Source: an uncultured Porphyromonadaceae bacterium (GTDB lineage: Bacteria; Bacteroidota; Bacteroidia; Bacteroidales; Muribaculaceae). From it: DNA of 37,870 nucleotides. This document shows, piece by piece, positions 15,677-24,911 of the stretch. Both the position numbers and the translations under genes were made by a program. The stretch's first letter is position 1. Each line of letters starts with the position of its first letter. The stretch covers positions 1 through 37,870 of the forward strand of contig URMS01000028.1 of assembly GCA_900548975.1 (NCBI GenBank). Direction: 5' to 3'. A model generated the notes under the pieces. That model was not told the origin of the DNA and searched no databases. It saw nothing but the letters and a program-made list of their open reading frames with translations.

Positions 15677-17032
15677 TCAGCCGACTATAGAGGCGACTTC
15701 GGCGCCCGGGACGGTCTGCTGTTCGCCGGTACTCATGTTCTTTACGGTGACAGTGCCGTCGGCCAGCTCGCTTTCGCCGATTATGGCGAAGAAAGGCACA
15801 CCCAGAGCGTTGGCATAGCCTATCTGCTTTTTCATCTTGGCGCTGTCGGGGTATACCTCGGCGGCGATGCCTGCGGCGCGAAGACTCTTGACGAGCTTCA
15901 TGGATGCGGCGCTTTCGGCAGCTCCGAAGTTGGCGAAGAGTACGCGGGTGGAGCGGCCTGCATCGGCGGGGTAGAGGTCGAGACCGTTGAGTACATCGTA
16001 GATGCGGTCGGCACCGAACGATACGCCTACACCCGATATTCCGCCCATGCCGAATACGCCGGTGAGGTTGTCGTAGCGTCCGCCGCCCGATATGCTGCCG
16101 ATGGCATAGTCGAGGGCCTTGACTTCGATGATGGTGCCGGTGTAGTAGTTTAGACCTCGTGCGAGCGACACGTCGAGTTCGAGATCGGCCTCGAGTCCGA
16201 GAGCTTCGGAGCAGCCTATGACGGTGCGCAGCTCTTCCACACCCCTGGTGCCTGTCTCGCTTCCGGCGAGCAGGGTGGCAAGTTTGTCGAGACGTTCGGC
16301 TGTGGTGCCCGATATTTCGAGAATGGGGCGGAGCGCCTCGATGGCGGAGGGTGCGAGTCCGCGTTCGGCGAGTCCTTCGTTGACCTTGTCGATGCCTATT
16401 TTGTCGATTTTGTCGATGGCTACCGTTATGTCGATGAGTTTGTCGGGTTCGCCCACGATTTCGGCGATGCCTGCGAGCACCTTGCGGTTGTTGAGCTTGA
16501 TTGCTACGCGGATATGGAGGCGGCGGAAGACTTCGTCGATCATCTGGAGGAGTTCGACCTCGTTCAGCAGCGAGTCGGAGCCTACGACATCGGCATCGCA
16601 CTGGTAGAATTCGCGGTAACGGCCTTTCTGCGGACGGTCGGCGCGCCACACCGGCTGTATCTGGAAGCGCTTGAACGGCAGCTGTATTTCTTCGCGGTGC
16701 TGCACCACGAAGCGGGCGAAAGGCACGGTGAGATCGTAGCGCAGGCCGCGGTCGCATATCCTGGCGGCAGTGCGCAGCGAATCGCGCGATGCGAGGAGGC
16801 TTTCGTCGACGTCTTTGAGATAGTCGCCCGAATTGAGGACCTTGAAAAGGAGTTTGTCGCCTTCTTCGCCGTATTTGCCCATGAGAGTCGATAGATTTTC
16901 CAGGGCCGGGGTTTCGATCTGCCTGTAACCGTAGAGGCGGAATACCTCGCGGATAGTGTCGAATATATAGTTTCTGCGCGCCATTTCCAGTGTGGAGAAG
17001 TCGCGTGTTCCTTTGGGCGTAGAAGGTTTCAT
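15677..17032 (-). CDS. hisS: Histidyl-tRNA synthetase
   Basis: A class II aminoacyl-tRNA synthetase that charges tRNA-His in the cytosol. The first 325 or so residues form the catalytic core: PKGTRDFS at the N-terminus (motif 1 region), motif 2 near FKRFQIQPVWRADRPQKGRYREFYQCDAD, the histidine-binding block SLARGLNYYTGTIIEV, and the motif 3 region SGGGRYDNL. The anticodon-binding domain follows (VLFANFG, KMKKQIGYANALGVPFFAIIG). Length is normal at 451 aa. The ATG at 17032 (MKPSTPKGTRDF) is chosen over an in-frame ATG at 17050, because the family begins just before PKGTRDF and the predicted transcript start leaves a 28-base leader. It is monocistronic, with a promoter at 17067 and a two-way terminator downstream. 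Confidence 0.95.
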   Translation of the reverse strand: MKPSTPKGTRDFSTLEMARRNYIFDTIREVFRLYGYRQIETPALENLSTLMGKYGEEGDKLLFKVLNSGDYLKDVDESLLASRDSLRTAARICDRGLRYDLTVPFARFVVQHREEIQLPFKRFQIQPVWRADRPQKGRYREFYQCDADVVGSDSLLNEVELLQMIDEVFRRLHIRVAIKLNNRKVLAGIAEIVGEPDKLIDITVAIDKIDKIGIDKVNEGLAERGLAPSAIEALRPILEISGTTAERLDKLATLLAGSETGTRGVEELRTVIGCSEALGLEADLELDVSLARGLNYYTGTIIEVKALDYAIGSISGGGRYDNLTGVFGMGGISGVGVSFGADRIYDVLNGLDLYPADAGRSTRVLFANFGAAESAASMKLVKSLRAAGIAAEVYPDSAKMKKQIGYANALGVPFFAIIGESELADGTVTVKNMSTGEQQTVPGAEVASIVG

Positions 17033-17066
17033 AATTATATAGGAGTGCATTTTAAGTTTATGAGTG

Positions 17067-17074
17067 CAAAATTA
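17067..17074 (-). promoter_or_regulatory. -7 promoter element TAATTTTG for hisS
   Basis: An exact TAnnTTTG match on the minus strand, 34 bases before the chosen hisS ATG. No good -33 element is seen. Confidence 0.45.
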
Positions 17075-17229
17075 ATCATTATTGGTGAAAACTGTCGTTT
17101 TTGTTTTCGAAACTTATGCCGTAGAAAGTGTGTCGATTTGCTAAAACGGTGAAAATGGCAAACAAAAATTTCTGAAAGCTCATTCCGGCTTTATTATTCC
17201 GACTAATGCGATAGAATTGCTTGATTACT

Positions 17230-17304
17230 GTTAAAATTAACATTTTTGAAAGTCTGGTATGTTAAAAGCGTTACAAAAGGTTAAAATTAAGACACAAGTT
17301 AAAA
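17230..17304 (+). promoter_or_regulatory. Repeated GTTAAAA motifs upstream of susC
   Basis: GTTAAAA occurs at 17230, 17261, 17280 and 17298. The last three are 18-19 bases apart, about two helical turns, and two copies extend to an 11-base direct repeat GTTAAAATTAA. They lie 20-95 bases before the -7 element of susC in the AT-rich, 390-base region between hisS and susC. This could be an operator for an activator; no regulator gene is present in the window. Confidence 0.4.
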
Positions 17305-17323
17305 AGGATTAAAAACAATAGTA

Positions 17324-17331
17324 TATATTTG
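17324..17331 (+). promoter_or_regulatory. -7 promoter element TATATTTG for susC/susD
   Basis: An exact TAnnTTTG match without a good TTTG at -33, as might be expected of an activated promoter. It leaves a leader of about 105 bases before the susC ATG. The leader holds a 10-base direct repeat ACTATTCCAG (17361-17370 and 17386-17395). Confidence 0.5.
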
Positions 17332-17440
17332 CAGCAGTCAATCCAGATTTTAGAAAACTTACTATTCCAGTTTTTACAGAAACAAACTATTCCAGTCTGT
17401 GGCGAAATGCCATATTTTTTATTTATTTATTTTCTAAGGT

Positions 17441-20400
17441 ATGAAAAAACTAATTGCCTTGATCGTAACATTGATGGTATTCGTTGCCGCATCGGCACAG
17501 AGTACCCGTACGGTAACCGGTAAGGTAGTGTTCGCCGCCGATGACGAACCCCTTCCCGGAGCTACTGTAATCCCGGCCGACGGCACAACGGGAGTGATAA
17601 CCGACGTCGACGGAAATTTCCACATCTCCGTGGCATCGACAGTGAAAAAAACTGAGGGTTTCCTATGTGGGCATGCTCACCCGCGAAGTTGAAATTACCG
17701 GACATCCTCTTCTTGTGAAGCTCAGCAGCGCCGACAACCAGCTCGAGGAAGTGGTTGTGACCGCCCTCGGCATGAAGCGCGAGCGCAAAGGCCTCGGCTA
17801 CGCCGTGCAGGACCTCAGCGCCGAAGACCTCAACACCGACGGTACTACCTCCATAGCCAGTGCCATGCAGGGCAAGCTTACCGGTGTGGACATCCGTCCG
17901 TCGTCGGGCGCTCCCGGCGCATCGGCACAGATCGTTATCCGCGGTGCCCGTTCGTTCGACGGCAACAACCAGCCTCTCTATGTGGTCGACGGCATGCCTG
18001 TGGAATCGACTCCCGACTACAGCACCGGCAACTCCGTGACCGGCGCCAACATGGCCGACCGCTCCATCGATATCAACCCCGACGACATCGAGTCGATAAA
18101 CGTGCTCAAAGGCCAGGCCGCATCGGCGCTCTACGGTATCCGCGCATCGAACGGTGTGATCGTCATAACCACCAAGCGCGGTAAATTCAACTCGAACAAG
18201 CCCACCGTCACCGTATCGACCAATCTTTCGGCCGAGGTGGTGTCGCGAAAATTCAACCGCCAGACAGTATATGCTCAGGGCAACTATATCGAAGGCGGCT
18301 ACGCTCCCACCAGCAGCATGAGCTGGGGCCCGAAGATCGTCGATCTGCCCAACGATCCTCGCTACGGCGGCAACGGTAACGGCCACGAAGGCATGTACTT
18401 CAATCCCAAGCGTGAACTCGCCGGTCTCGACGGCTGGACAACTCCGACCATCTACGACAACGTGGGCGACTTCTTCAACACCGGCTTTACCGAAAACACC
18501 AATTTCAACATCAGCCAGCGCACCGAGCGCGCAAGCTACTCGTTCGGTATCAACAACTCCTATCAGAAAGGCATCGTGCCCTCGACCGGCATGAACCGCT
18601 GGGGTGCCCGCGGTCTTGTCGACTGGACCATCGACAGCCAGTGGAAAACCGGTTTCTCCGGCAACTACAGCTCTACAAAGATTACCTCGGCGCCGGGCGC
18701 CAACGACGGTATCATGAATGTGGTGTACTCCGCTCCCTCCGAGTACGATCTCCGCGGCATTCCCTATAATGTGCCCGGCGATCCCACCACACAGACTTCT
18801 TTCCGCTCCACTTCGTTCAACAACCCATACTGGTGGGCTCACAACAACGAGTATCTCCAGCACACCAACCGCTTCTTCGGCAACGCCTATGTGGAATTCA
18901 CTCCTTCGCTTGGCTCCGACAACATGAGACTGTGGTTCCGCGAGCAGGCCGGTATCGACGCCTATACCTCGAACTACAGCGACGTCAAGGAGTACGGCTC
19001 GGCCGGACAGGCCCAGGGCGGTATCGAGAACTACGGTGTGTCGCGCAACGTGTTCAACAACCTCTTCACCGCCAACTTCACCGCCGAATGGGGCGAATAT
19101 AACTTCGACGCCATGCTCGGCAATGAAATCAACCAGGACAACTCGCGTCTGTGGGACTATATCGGCAATAACTTCAACTTCTACGGCATGCCTGTAATGG
19201 GCAACGCCACAAGCTTCTCCAGCAGCGAGTACAACCGCCAGTCGCGTACCGTAGGTTTCTTCGGCAGCCTTGGCCTGTCGTGGCGCTCCATGCTTTTCCT
19301 CACCGTCACCGGCCGTAACGACTACGTGTCGACCATGCCGCGCAACAACCGCTCGTTCTTCTATCCCTCCGTATCGCTCGGATGGGTATTCACCGAACTT
19401 CCGGCGCTCAAGGGTAACAAGATCCTCACCTTCGGTAAGCTGCGCGCCAGCTACGCTCAGGTAGGCCAGGCAGGTACTTTCTACCAGAACTACTACTATG
19501 TGCCCGCTTACGGCAGCGGCATGTATCTGTATAACCCCGTGACCTATCCTGTGAAAGGTGTGTCGAGCTATGTGCCCTATTATGTGGTCTACGACAGCAA
19601 CCTCAAGCCCCAGAACACCGAGAACGTCGAAGTCGGCGCCGATCTCCGTCTCTTCAGCGACCGTCTGCGCCTCGAGTACACCCTCTCGTACCAGAATGTC
19701 ACCGACCAGATATTCTCCGTGCCTACCGCCGGTTCGTCGGGCTACCAGTACAAAATGACCAACGCCGGCAAGATGCAGACATGGGCCCACGAACTCGGCA
19801 TCAATGTCACCATTCTCGAACACCGCGACTACGACCTCAACCTCGGCATCAATTTCACCAAGGTCAACAACAAGGTCGTCGAACTGGCCGAAGGTGTCGA
19901 ATCGATTATGCTCGGCGGTTTCGTGGAGCCTCAGATACGCGCACAGGCCGGCAACACCTATCCTAATATATATGGTACCGCCTTCAAGCGCGACGAGGCC
20001 ACCGGTCAGCTTCTGCTTCTCGAGGGTCTGCCCCAGGCTACTTCCGACAGCCAGGATCTCGGCAACTGCTCGCCCGACTTCGTAACCGGTTTCAGTCTTG
20101 GCGGACGTTATCGCCGCGTGAACCTCAGCACCACATGGAGCTGGCAGAAAGGCGGCCGCATGTACCACGGCACCAACCTTACCCTCAACTACTTCGGCGC
20201 CACCAAAGAATCGCTGCCCTTCCACGAAGGCACTATGGTGGCCGAAGGCATCGACGAAGCCACCGGACAGCCCAACACCATAGAGGTGAGCAAGCAGGAC
20301 TACTACATGCTCTACAACGACGTCACCGAAGCCGGCGTGTACGACATGAGCTTCCTCAAACTCCGCGACGTGACTCTGACCTACAAGCTGCCTTCGTTTG

Positions 20401-20573
20401 GCAAGTTCGACATCGAGGTATTCGGCTTCGCACGCAACGTGCTGCTGTGGGCCAAGATGCCTAACTTCGACCCCGAGGCATCGCAGGGCAACGGCAACAT
20501 GGGCGGCTACTTCGAGCGCTTCTCTATCCCCAACACCTCTTCCTACGGCGCAGGTCTCAAATTCACGTTCTGA
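17441..20573 (+). CDS. SusC/RagA-family TonB-linked outer-membrane protein, frameshifted
   Basis: An outer-membrane barrel that imports glycans or peptides together with its SusD lid. As sequenced it is split. The first frame (17441-17692) gives a signal peptide (residues 1-19, VFVAASAQ) and most of the carboxypeptidase-like domain (TGKVVFAADDEPLPGATV, TDVDGNFHISV). It then runs out of frame after seven consecutive A at 17645-17651. The second frame continues from there to 20573. Removing one A restores KKLRVSYVGMLTREVEI and a 1043-aa protein, normal for the family. The rest is intact: VVVTALGMKRE, plug IVIRGARSFDGNNQPLYVVDGMP, and a full barrel ending KFTF. The cause may be a real mutation, a phase-variable run, transcriptional slippage, or an assembly error. 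susD follows after 36 bp. The substrate is unknown. Confidence 0.9.
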
Positions 20574-20609
20574 TAAACTCTCTCTACGAACTTCCAAACA
20601 GACTATAAT

Positions 20610-22076
20610 ATGTTCAAGAAATTATTATATATAGCATTTCTCGGCATGGCAGTGGCTTCCTGCACCGAGGACACGATGGACAACATCAACAAAGACGAGG
20701 CCAATCCGCCGGCAAGCGCCGTAAACGCCAAGTTCCAGGTCACCGACGCTATAGTGGCCACCGGATTCACCGGCTGGGGCGGAGCATACGCCTGGTATGT
20801 AAGCTCCTACACCGAGCAGACCTTCGGCACAGGCAACAATCAGCTCATGAAGGCCGAGCTGCGTCAGCGCGGCGAGACCGCCGCAAGCTCCACCTTCAAC
20901 AACGAATGGAACGGCATCTATGCCAATCTTATGAATATCAAGCAGATTATCGAGAAATGTGCCGAAGGCGGCCTCAACGCCGGCCAGAAGGACATCGAAG
21001 GAATGGCACAGGTGCTCTGGGTGCTCAACTACGAGCTGCTGACCGACGTGCACGGCGACATCCCCTACAGCGAGGCTCTGGTCACCGACCAGCCCAAGCT
21101 CGACAAGCAGGAGGACATATATACCGACCTCCTCGGCCGTATAAGCACCGCTGAGACTCTTCTGGCCGAGGCTGTGGCCGAAGGAATGAACAATACCGGT
21201 GCACAGGATCTGCTCTATGGCGGCGACCCGGGCAAATGGCTTGCTCTGGCACACGCCGTGAAGGCCCGTCTGCTGCTGAACACCTCGTTCCGCGACAACG
21301 GTGCAATGGCCAAGGTTATCACCGCCGGTGAGGCCGCTCTGTCGGCCGGATTCGACGGTGCCGAACTCTCCATCTTCAACGGTGTGGACTGCGACAATCC
21401 CTGGACTGCGTACTCCTGGAGCCGCTATTACACCGGCGCAAACGGTACTGTGGTAGATATGATGAATGAGCGCAACGACCCCCGCGTGGATCTCTATGCC
21501 TGGGATCGTTTCGAAACAGGCGAAGCCTACGCTCCCGCCGGCGACGGTACTCTGGCCCATGCCACCGAGACTGTCGGTCTGCCAATGTGGCTCGAACGAG
21601 GCGAAACACCTCTCCATATCTTCAGTGTAAGCGAAATAAACTTTATTCTTGCCGAAGCCAAGGCGCGTACCGGCGCTGACGCCACTGCCAATTTTGTTGC
21701 CGGCATCACGGCTTCGTTCGAGGATTATGCCTTCGCTTGCGATGAGGAGTTGCCCGATCCGGCCGATTATATCGACGCGCTTGGCGCTCCGACCTTAAAG
21801 GAGATTATGGTGCAGAAATATCTTGCCCAGACCCGCGACGAACAGATCCAGACCTACAACGACATCCGCCGCTGCAAGGCTATGGGTACGGAATATATAG
21901 TACTTAAAAATCCAAATAATGTTCAGGGCGGCCAGAACCAGTGGCCCGTCCGCCTTCCCTATGGAAACAGCGATGTAGTATCCAACCCCAATGTCAGCGA
22001 GGCTTTCGGCTCGGGCAACAATGCGGGTAACTACATTTTCACCGACGATATATGGCTGTTCGGAGGAACCCGCTGA
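20610..22076 (+). CDS. SusD/RagB-family nutrient-binding outer-membrane lipoprotein
   Basis: A surface lipoprotein of 488 aa that closes over the SusC barrel and binds the substrate. The signal peptide ends in the lipobox VAS-C (Cys at about residue 17), followed by acidic TEDTMDNINKDE. TPR-like helices follow (FNNEWNGIYANLMNIKQI, VLWVLNYELLTDVHGDIPY, LALAHAVKARLLLNT). The conserved SEINFILAEAKAR segment and a C-terminal RYxxP-like end are typical of the SusD-like 2 group. No glycoside hydrolase, sulfatase, peptidase or regulator lies beside the pair, so the nutrient cannot be inferred. The gene ends at a strong terminator. Confidence 0.93.
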   Translation: MFKKLLYIAFLGMAVASCTEDTMDNINKDEANPPASAVNAKFQVTDAIVATGFTGWGGAYAWYVSSYTEQTFGTGNNQLMKAELRQRGETAASSTFNNEWNGIYANLMNIKQIIEKCAEGGLNAGQKDIEGMAQVLWVLNYELLTDVHGDIPYSEALVTDQPKLDKQEDIYTDLLGRISTAETLLAEAVAEGMNNTGAQDLLYGGDPGKWLALAHAVKARLLLNTSFRDNGAMAKVITAGEAALSAGFDGAELSIFNGVDCDNPWTAYSWSRYYTGANGTVVDMMNERNDPRVDLYAWDRFETGEAYAPAGDGTLAHATETVGLPMWLERGETPLHIFSVSEINFILAEAKARTGADATANFVAGITASFEDYAFACDEELPDPADYIDALGAPTLKEIMVQKYLAQTRDEQIQTYNDIRRCKAMGTEYIVLKNPNNVQGGQNQWPVRLPYGNSDVVSNPNVSEAFGSGNNAGNYIFTDDIWLFGGTR

Positions 22077-22111
22077 TATAGTCGGCCATCTTCATACTGA
22101 AGAGTTAGACG

Positions 22112-22142
22112 AAGCTCCGCTGCGTGATGCAGCGGAGCTTTT
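22112..22142 (+). terminator. Terminator of susC/susD
   Basis: A perfect 12-bp stem (22112-22123 with 22129-22140), a 5-base loop GTGAT and a short T-run at 22139-22142. Confidence 0.85.
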
Positions 22143-22219
22143 GTGTGAAATAGTGGTCGTTTTGTCCTTTTTTTGTGTCTCGGAACGGACGGCCTGTTCC
22201 GTTATTGCTGAAAAAGATG

Positions 22220-22227
22220 TAATTTTG
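22220..22227 (+). promoter_or_regulatory. -7 promoter element TAATTTTG for the DUF4421 gene
   Basis: An exact TAnnTTTG match. Only six bases separate it from the ATG at 22234, so the transcript would have almost no leader. No clear TTTG is seen at -33. Confidence 0.45.
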
Positions 22228-22233
22228 CAGTCG

Positions 22234-23292
22234 ATGTCGCGTAGGATTCCTGTCATACTGTTGGTTCTGATGTCGCTTCTGTCGTGTACGGGAGCGCGCG
22301 CCCTGTCGTTCAATCTCGATTCGATAGCCGAATGGGGCCGTTTTCCGCGCTTTGTTGTGAATACATACCGTTGGGGCGACCATTTTTTCAACGGGTATGA
22401 TACCACCTACGTCAAGTCGACAGGCTATAAATTCAATGCCAAGATAACCACCGAAACATGGCTCGACGGCTACCGGTTTGTGCTGCCCAACGACAAGTAT
22501 ATCTATATGCAGTCCGACCCGTCGACCTCTGTCGGTCTGTATCTCACCTATCTGGCGTTATCGGCCGGCTACGACGTGAACATCAGCAGGCTTATGGGCG
22601 GAGTGGACCGTTCGCGCCAGCGATTCCGCTTCGGGTTCAACTGCATGCTTTTCGCGGCAGAGCTTTATGTGATAAAAAACGATGTCGGCACCACCATAAA
22701 GCGTTTCGGCGACATACACCATCCGTTGCGGCTCAATCTTGGTTTCAATGCCATCAACAACTATACCTGGGGCGTCGACGCATATTATTTTTTCAACCAC
22801 AAGCGCTATTCCGAGGCCGCCTCGTTCAATTTCAGCCGGGTGCAGCGAAAGAGTCAGGGAGCTTTCTACACCGGTTTTTCCATATATACACAGAAACTCG
22901 CCTTCGATTTCCGTGGTTTGCCCGAAGAACTCCGCTCCCATCTGCCGGCCGAATGGCCTGACTACAAGTATACTGTCAATACACATAACTATGCTGTCCG
23001 TTTCGGGTACGGATACAACTGGGTTTTCGCGCGTAACTGGGTACTTGGCGTGAGCGAATCGCCCACGGTGGGCATACGCAAGGGCTTTGTGAATTCCGAC
23101 ATCGAGAAGGTGTCGTTTTCGCTCTACAACCGCATGAAGCTGTCGGTGGTGTGGAACAGTCCCGACAAACGCTTCTTTTTCGGAGCGTTAGGCAAATTCG
23201 ACCTTGCTATCGTCAACGACAAATCCACTACCTATGCCGGAGGAGTCCTGAGTGGCGAAGCTGTGTTCGGGGTTCGTTTCAATATATGGTAA
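22234..23292 (+). CDS. DUF4421 family outer-membrane protein
   Basis: A 352-aa protein of unknown function. The ATG at 22234 gives a signal peptide MSRRIPVILLVLMSLLSCTGARA. The frame is open as far as 21991, but that stretch overlaps the end of susD and contains its terminator, so it is not coding. After the signal peptide come NTYRWGDHFFNGYDTTYV and GYKFNAKITTETWLDGY, typical of DUF4421. The rest alternates aromatic and polar residues as in a beta barrel (FRFGFNCMLFAAELYVIKND, YAVRFGYGYNWVFARNW), ending VFGVRFNIW. It is probably an outer-membrane barrel. It stands alone, with its own promoter. Confidence 0.82.
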   Translation: MSRRIPVILLVLMSLLSCTGARALSFNLDSIAEWGRFPRFVVNTYRWGDHFFNGYDTTYVKSTGYKFNAKITTETWLDGYRFVLPNDKYIYMQSDPSTSVGLYLTYLALSAGYDVNISRLMGGVDRSRQRFRFGFNCMLFAAELYVIKNDVGTTIKRFGDIHHPLRLNLGFNAINNYTWGVDAYYFFNHKRYSEAASFNFSRVQRKSQGAFYTGFSIYTQKLAFDFRGLPEELRSHLPAEWPDYKYTVNTHNYAVRFGYGYNWVFARNWVLGVSESPTVGIRKGFVNSDIEKVSFSLYNRMKLSVVWNSPDKRFFFGALGKFDLAIVNDKSTTYAGGVLSGEAVFGVRFNIW

Positions 23293-23516
23293 TTTGTGGG
23301 TTTTAATGCTTGTAGCGACTGCATCGGAAGATCGTCGGCTATGCGGACGCACAAAATAATAATGTTTTTTTTCATAAATCTGAACAAACTTTAAAATAGG
23401 CTTGTTAGTATTTCAAACCGACGGAAAAAAGCATTCCTCACACTATCCATCGGAGGGTGATTAAAAACGTCTCAACATTGAAATTCATTAAAGTCTAACA
23501 AAACATTCAATCCAAA

Positions 23517-24725
23517 ATGAAAAAGAACATTCTCTTAACCGCCGCATTGTCGTGCGCATGCCTGGTGCCAGCTTTAAATGCCAGCGCACAGGATGAAACC
23601 GTGGTAGTTGAGGAAGAGACCATCGTTGCCTCGGAGGTTCCCTGCAAGACTCATTACTACGTAGACAAGAAAAATAACTGGTTTATTCAGTTCGGTGCTG
23701 GTATCGCCACTCCGATTGTGGAAGGCGTCACTGTAAAGGGCGAACGCTCCCGCGACCTTAGCGTTAACTATAATTTCGGCTTTGGCAAATGGTTTTCGCC
23801 GTATATGGGATGGCGACTTGTCTTCAACGGCGGTCCGCTCCATTGGGAAGACCATGGCATGAACAAGGCCAAATATGTGGGCGCCAATGTCGACTTCATG
23901 TGGGATATGTTCAACTCCCTTGGAGGCGTCAACTCCAAACGCGTGTTCTCTATCGTGCCTTTCATCGGCCTTGGCGGAACCTATCTGTTCGATCAGAAGC
24001 CTGCCGGCGATATCATAGGCCGCGACGGCAACCACAAGGACAGCTCCTGGACACTCCCCGTATCGGGTGGTCTGCAGTTCCGCTTCCGTCTGTGCAAATA
24101 TGTCGATTTCTTTGCTGAAGCACGCGCATCGTTCTACGGCGACAACTTCAACAATATTGCCTACGGCTATCCTGTGGATATCAACGTAACCGCCAATGCC
24201 GGTTTCACAATCACTTTCGGCGGCCGCGACTACCAGTCGTACAATCCCTGCGATTACCTGGGCTATATAAACAATCTTAACGGTCAGGTCAACGACCTTC
24301 GCGGCGCCCTTGCCACTACTGCCGCCGCTCTCGCCGCTGCCGAAGCACAGCTCCCGTGCCCCGAAGTCGTTGAAGCCGAGACCACCGTTGTCGAAGCCGC
24401 TCCTCTGATGGCAACCGTCCGCTTCTCGCTCAATTCGTCGAAGATCACCGACACCGAAATGGTCAATGTCTACAACATCGCCGAATGGATGAAGGCTAAT
24501 CCCGAACAGAACGTCGCCATCGTAGGCTACGCTGACAAGGATACCGGCACAAGCGCATACAACATGGGTCTGTCCAAGCGCCGCGCTCAGGCCGTCTACG
24601 ACACTCTGGTCAATAAATACGGCATCAATCCCGACCGTCTCGCCATCCAGGCCGAAGGTTCCGATGTTCAGCCCTACGACGTCAACAACTGGAACCGTAT
24701 CGTAATCTTCAACGTAGCTCAATAA
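23517..24725 (+). CDS. OmpA-family outer-membrane protein with peptidoglycan-binding domain
   Basis: A 402-aa protein: signal peptide (MKKNILLTAALSCACLVPALNASAQ), an N-terminal beta-barrel (about 45-245, starting NNWFIQFGAGIATPI and ending ANAGFTITFGGRDY), an Ala-rich linker (ALATTAAALAAAEAQL), and a C-terminal OmpA domain from about 300. The domain contains VRFSLNSSKITDTE, YADKDTGTSAYNMGLSKRRAQAVYDTL and YGINPDRLAIQAEGS. In OmpA the domain holds the outer membrane to peptidoglycan through conserved Asp and Arg residues; the equivalent GYADKDTG and LSKRRA are present. It stands alone with a 224-base upstream gap in which no exact TAnnTTTG was found, and a strong terminator follows. Confidence 0.93.
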   Translation: MKKNILLTAALSCACLVPALNASAQDETVVVEEETIVASEVPCKTHYYVDKKNNWFIQFGAGIATPIVEGVTVKGERSRDLSVNYNFGFGKWFSPYMGWRLVFNGGPLHWEDHGMNKAKYVGANVDFMWDMFNSLGGVNSKRVFSIVPFIGLGGTYLFDQKPAGDIIGRDGNHKDSSWTLPVSGGLQFRFRLCKYVDFFAEARASFYGDNFNNIAYGYPVDINVTANAGFTITFGGRDYQSYNPCDYLGYINNLNGQVNDLRGALATTAAALAAAEAQLPCPEVVEAETTVVEAAPLMATVRFSLNSSKITDTEMVNVYNIAEWMKANPEQNVAIVGYADKDTGTSAYNMGLSKRRAQAVYDTLVNKYGINPDRLAIQAEGSDVQPYDVNNWNRIVIFNVAQ

Positions 24726-24747
24726 ACAGCAATCCCACTATAATCTG

Positions 24748-24786
24748 TCCGCTCCGTGGCTTCCGGCTCCGGGGCGGATTTTTTTT
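24748..24786 (+). terminator. Terminator of the OmpA-family gene
   Basis: TCCGCTCCG (24748-24756) pairs with CGGGGCGGA (24770-24778) with one U-G wobble, followed by eight T at 24779-24786. Confidence 0.88.
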
Positions 24787-24832
24787 GTGCAAGGCTTTCA
24801 TAAGGCTTTTGTGAGGCTTTTGACCCTCTATA

Positions 24833-24864
24833 TTTGTCTGTTTGGGCAAAAATGCCTACTTTTG
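24833..24864 (+). promoter_or_regulatory. Promoter of the WbpM-like gene (TTTG-N20-TACTTTTG)
   Basis: The -33 element TTTG is at 24833-24836 and the -7 element TACTTTTG at 24857-24864, with 20 bases between them, a full match to the Bacteroidales consensus. The leader is about 40 bases. Confidence 0.65.
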
Positions 24865-24911
24865 CAATCCCATACTCACTCAGGAATTTCAGCTATTCAA
24901 TTTATTGAATC

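Noticed and set aside
17562..20597. A 1011-codon open frame on the strand opposite susC
   Set aside because: It mirrors susC over its whole length, has no recognisable domain and is explained by the codon bias of the true gene, whose motifs are clear.
21991..22233. An 81-codon N-terminal extension of the DUF4421 protein
   Set aside because: It overlaps susD in another frame and includes the susD terminator. The signal peptide begins at 22234.
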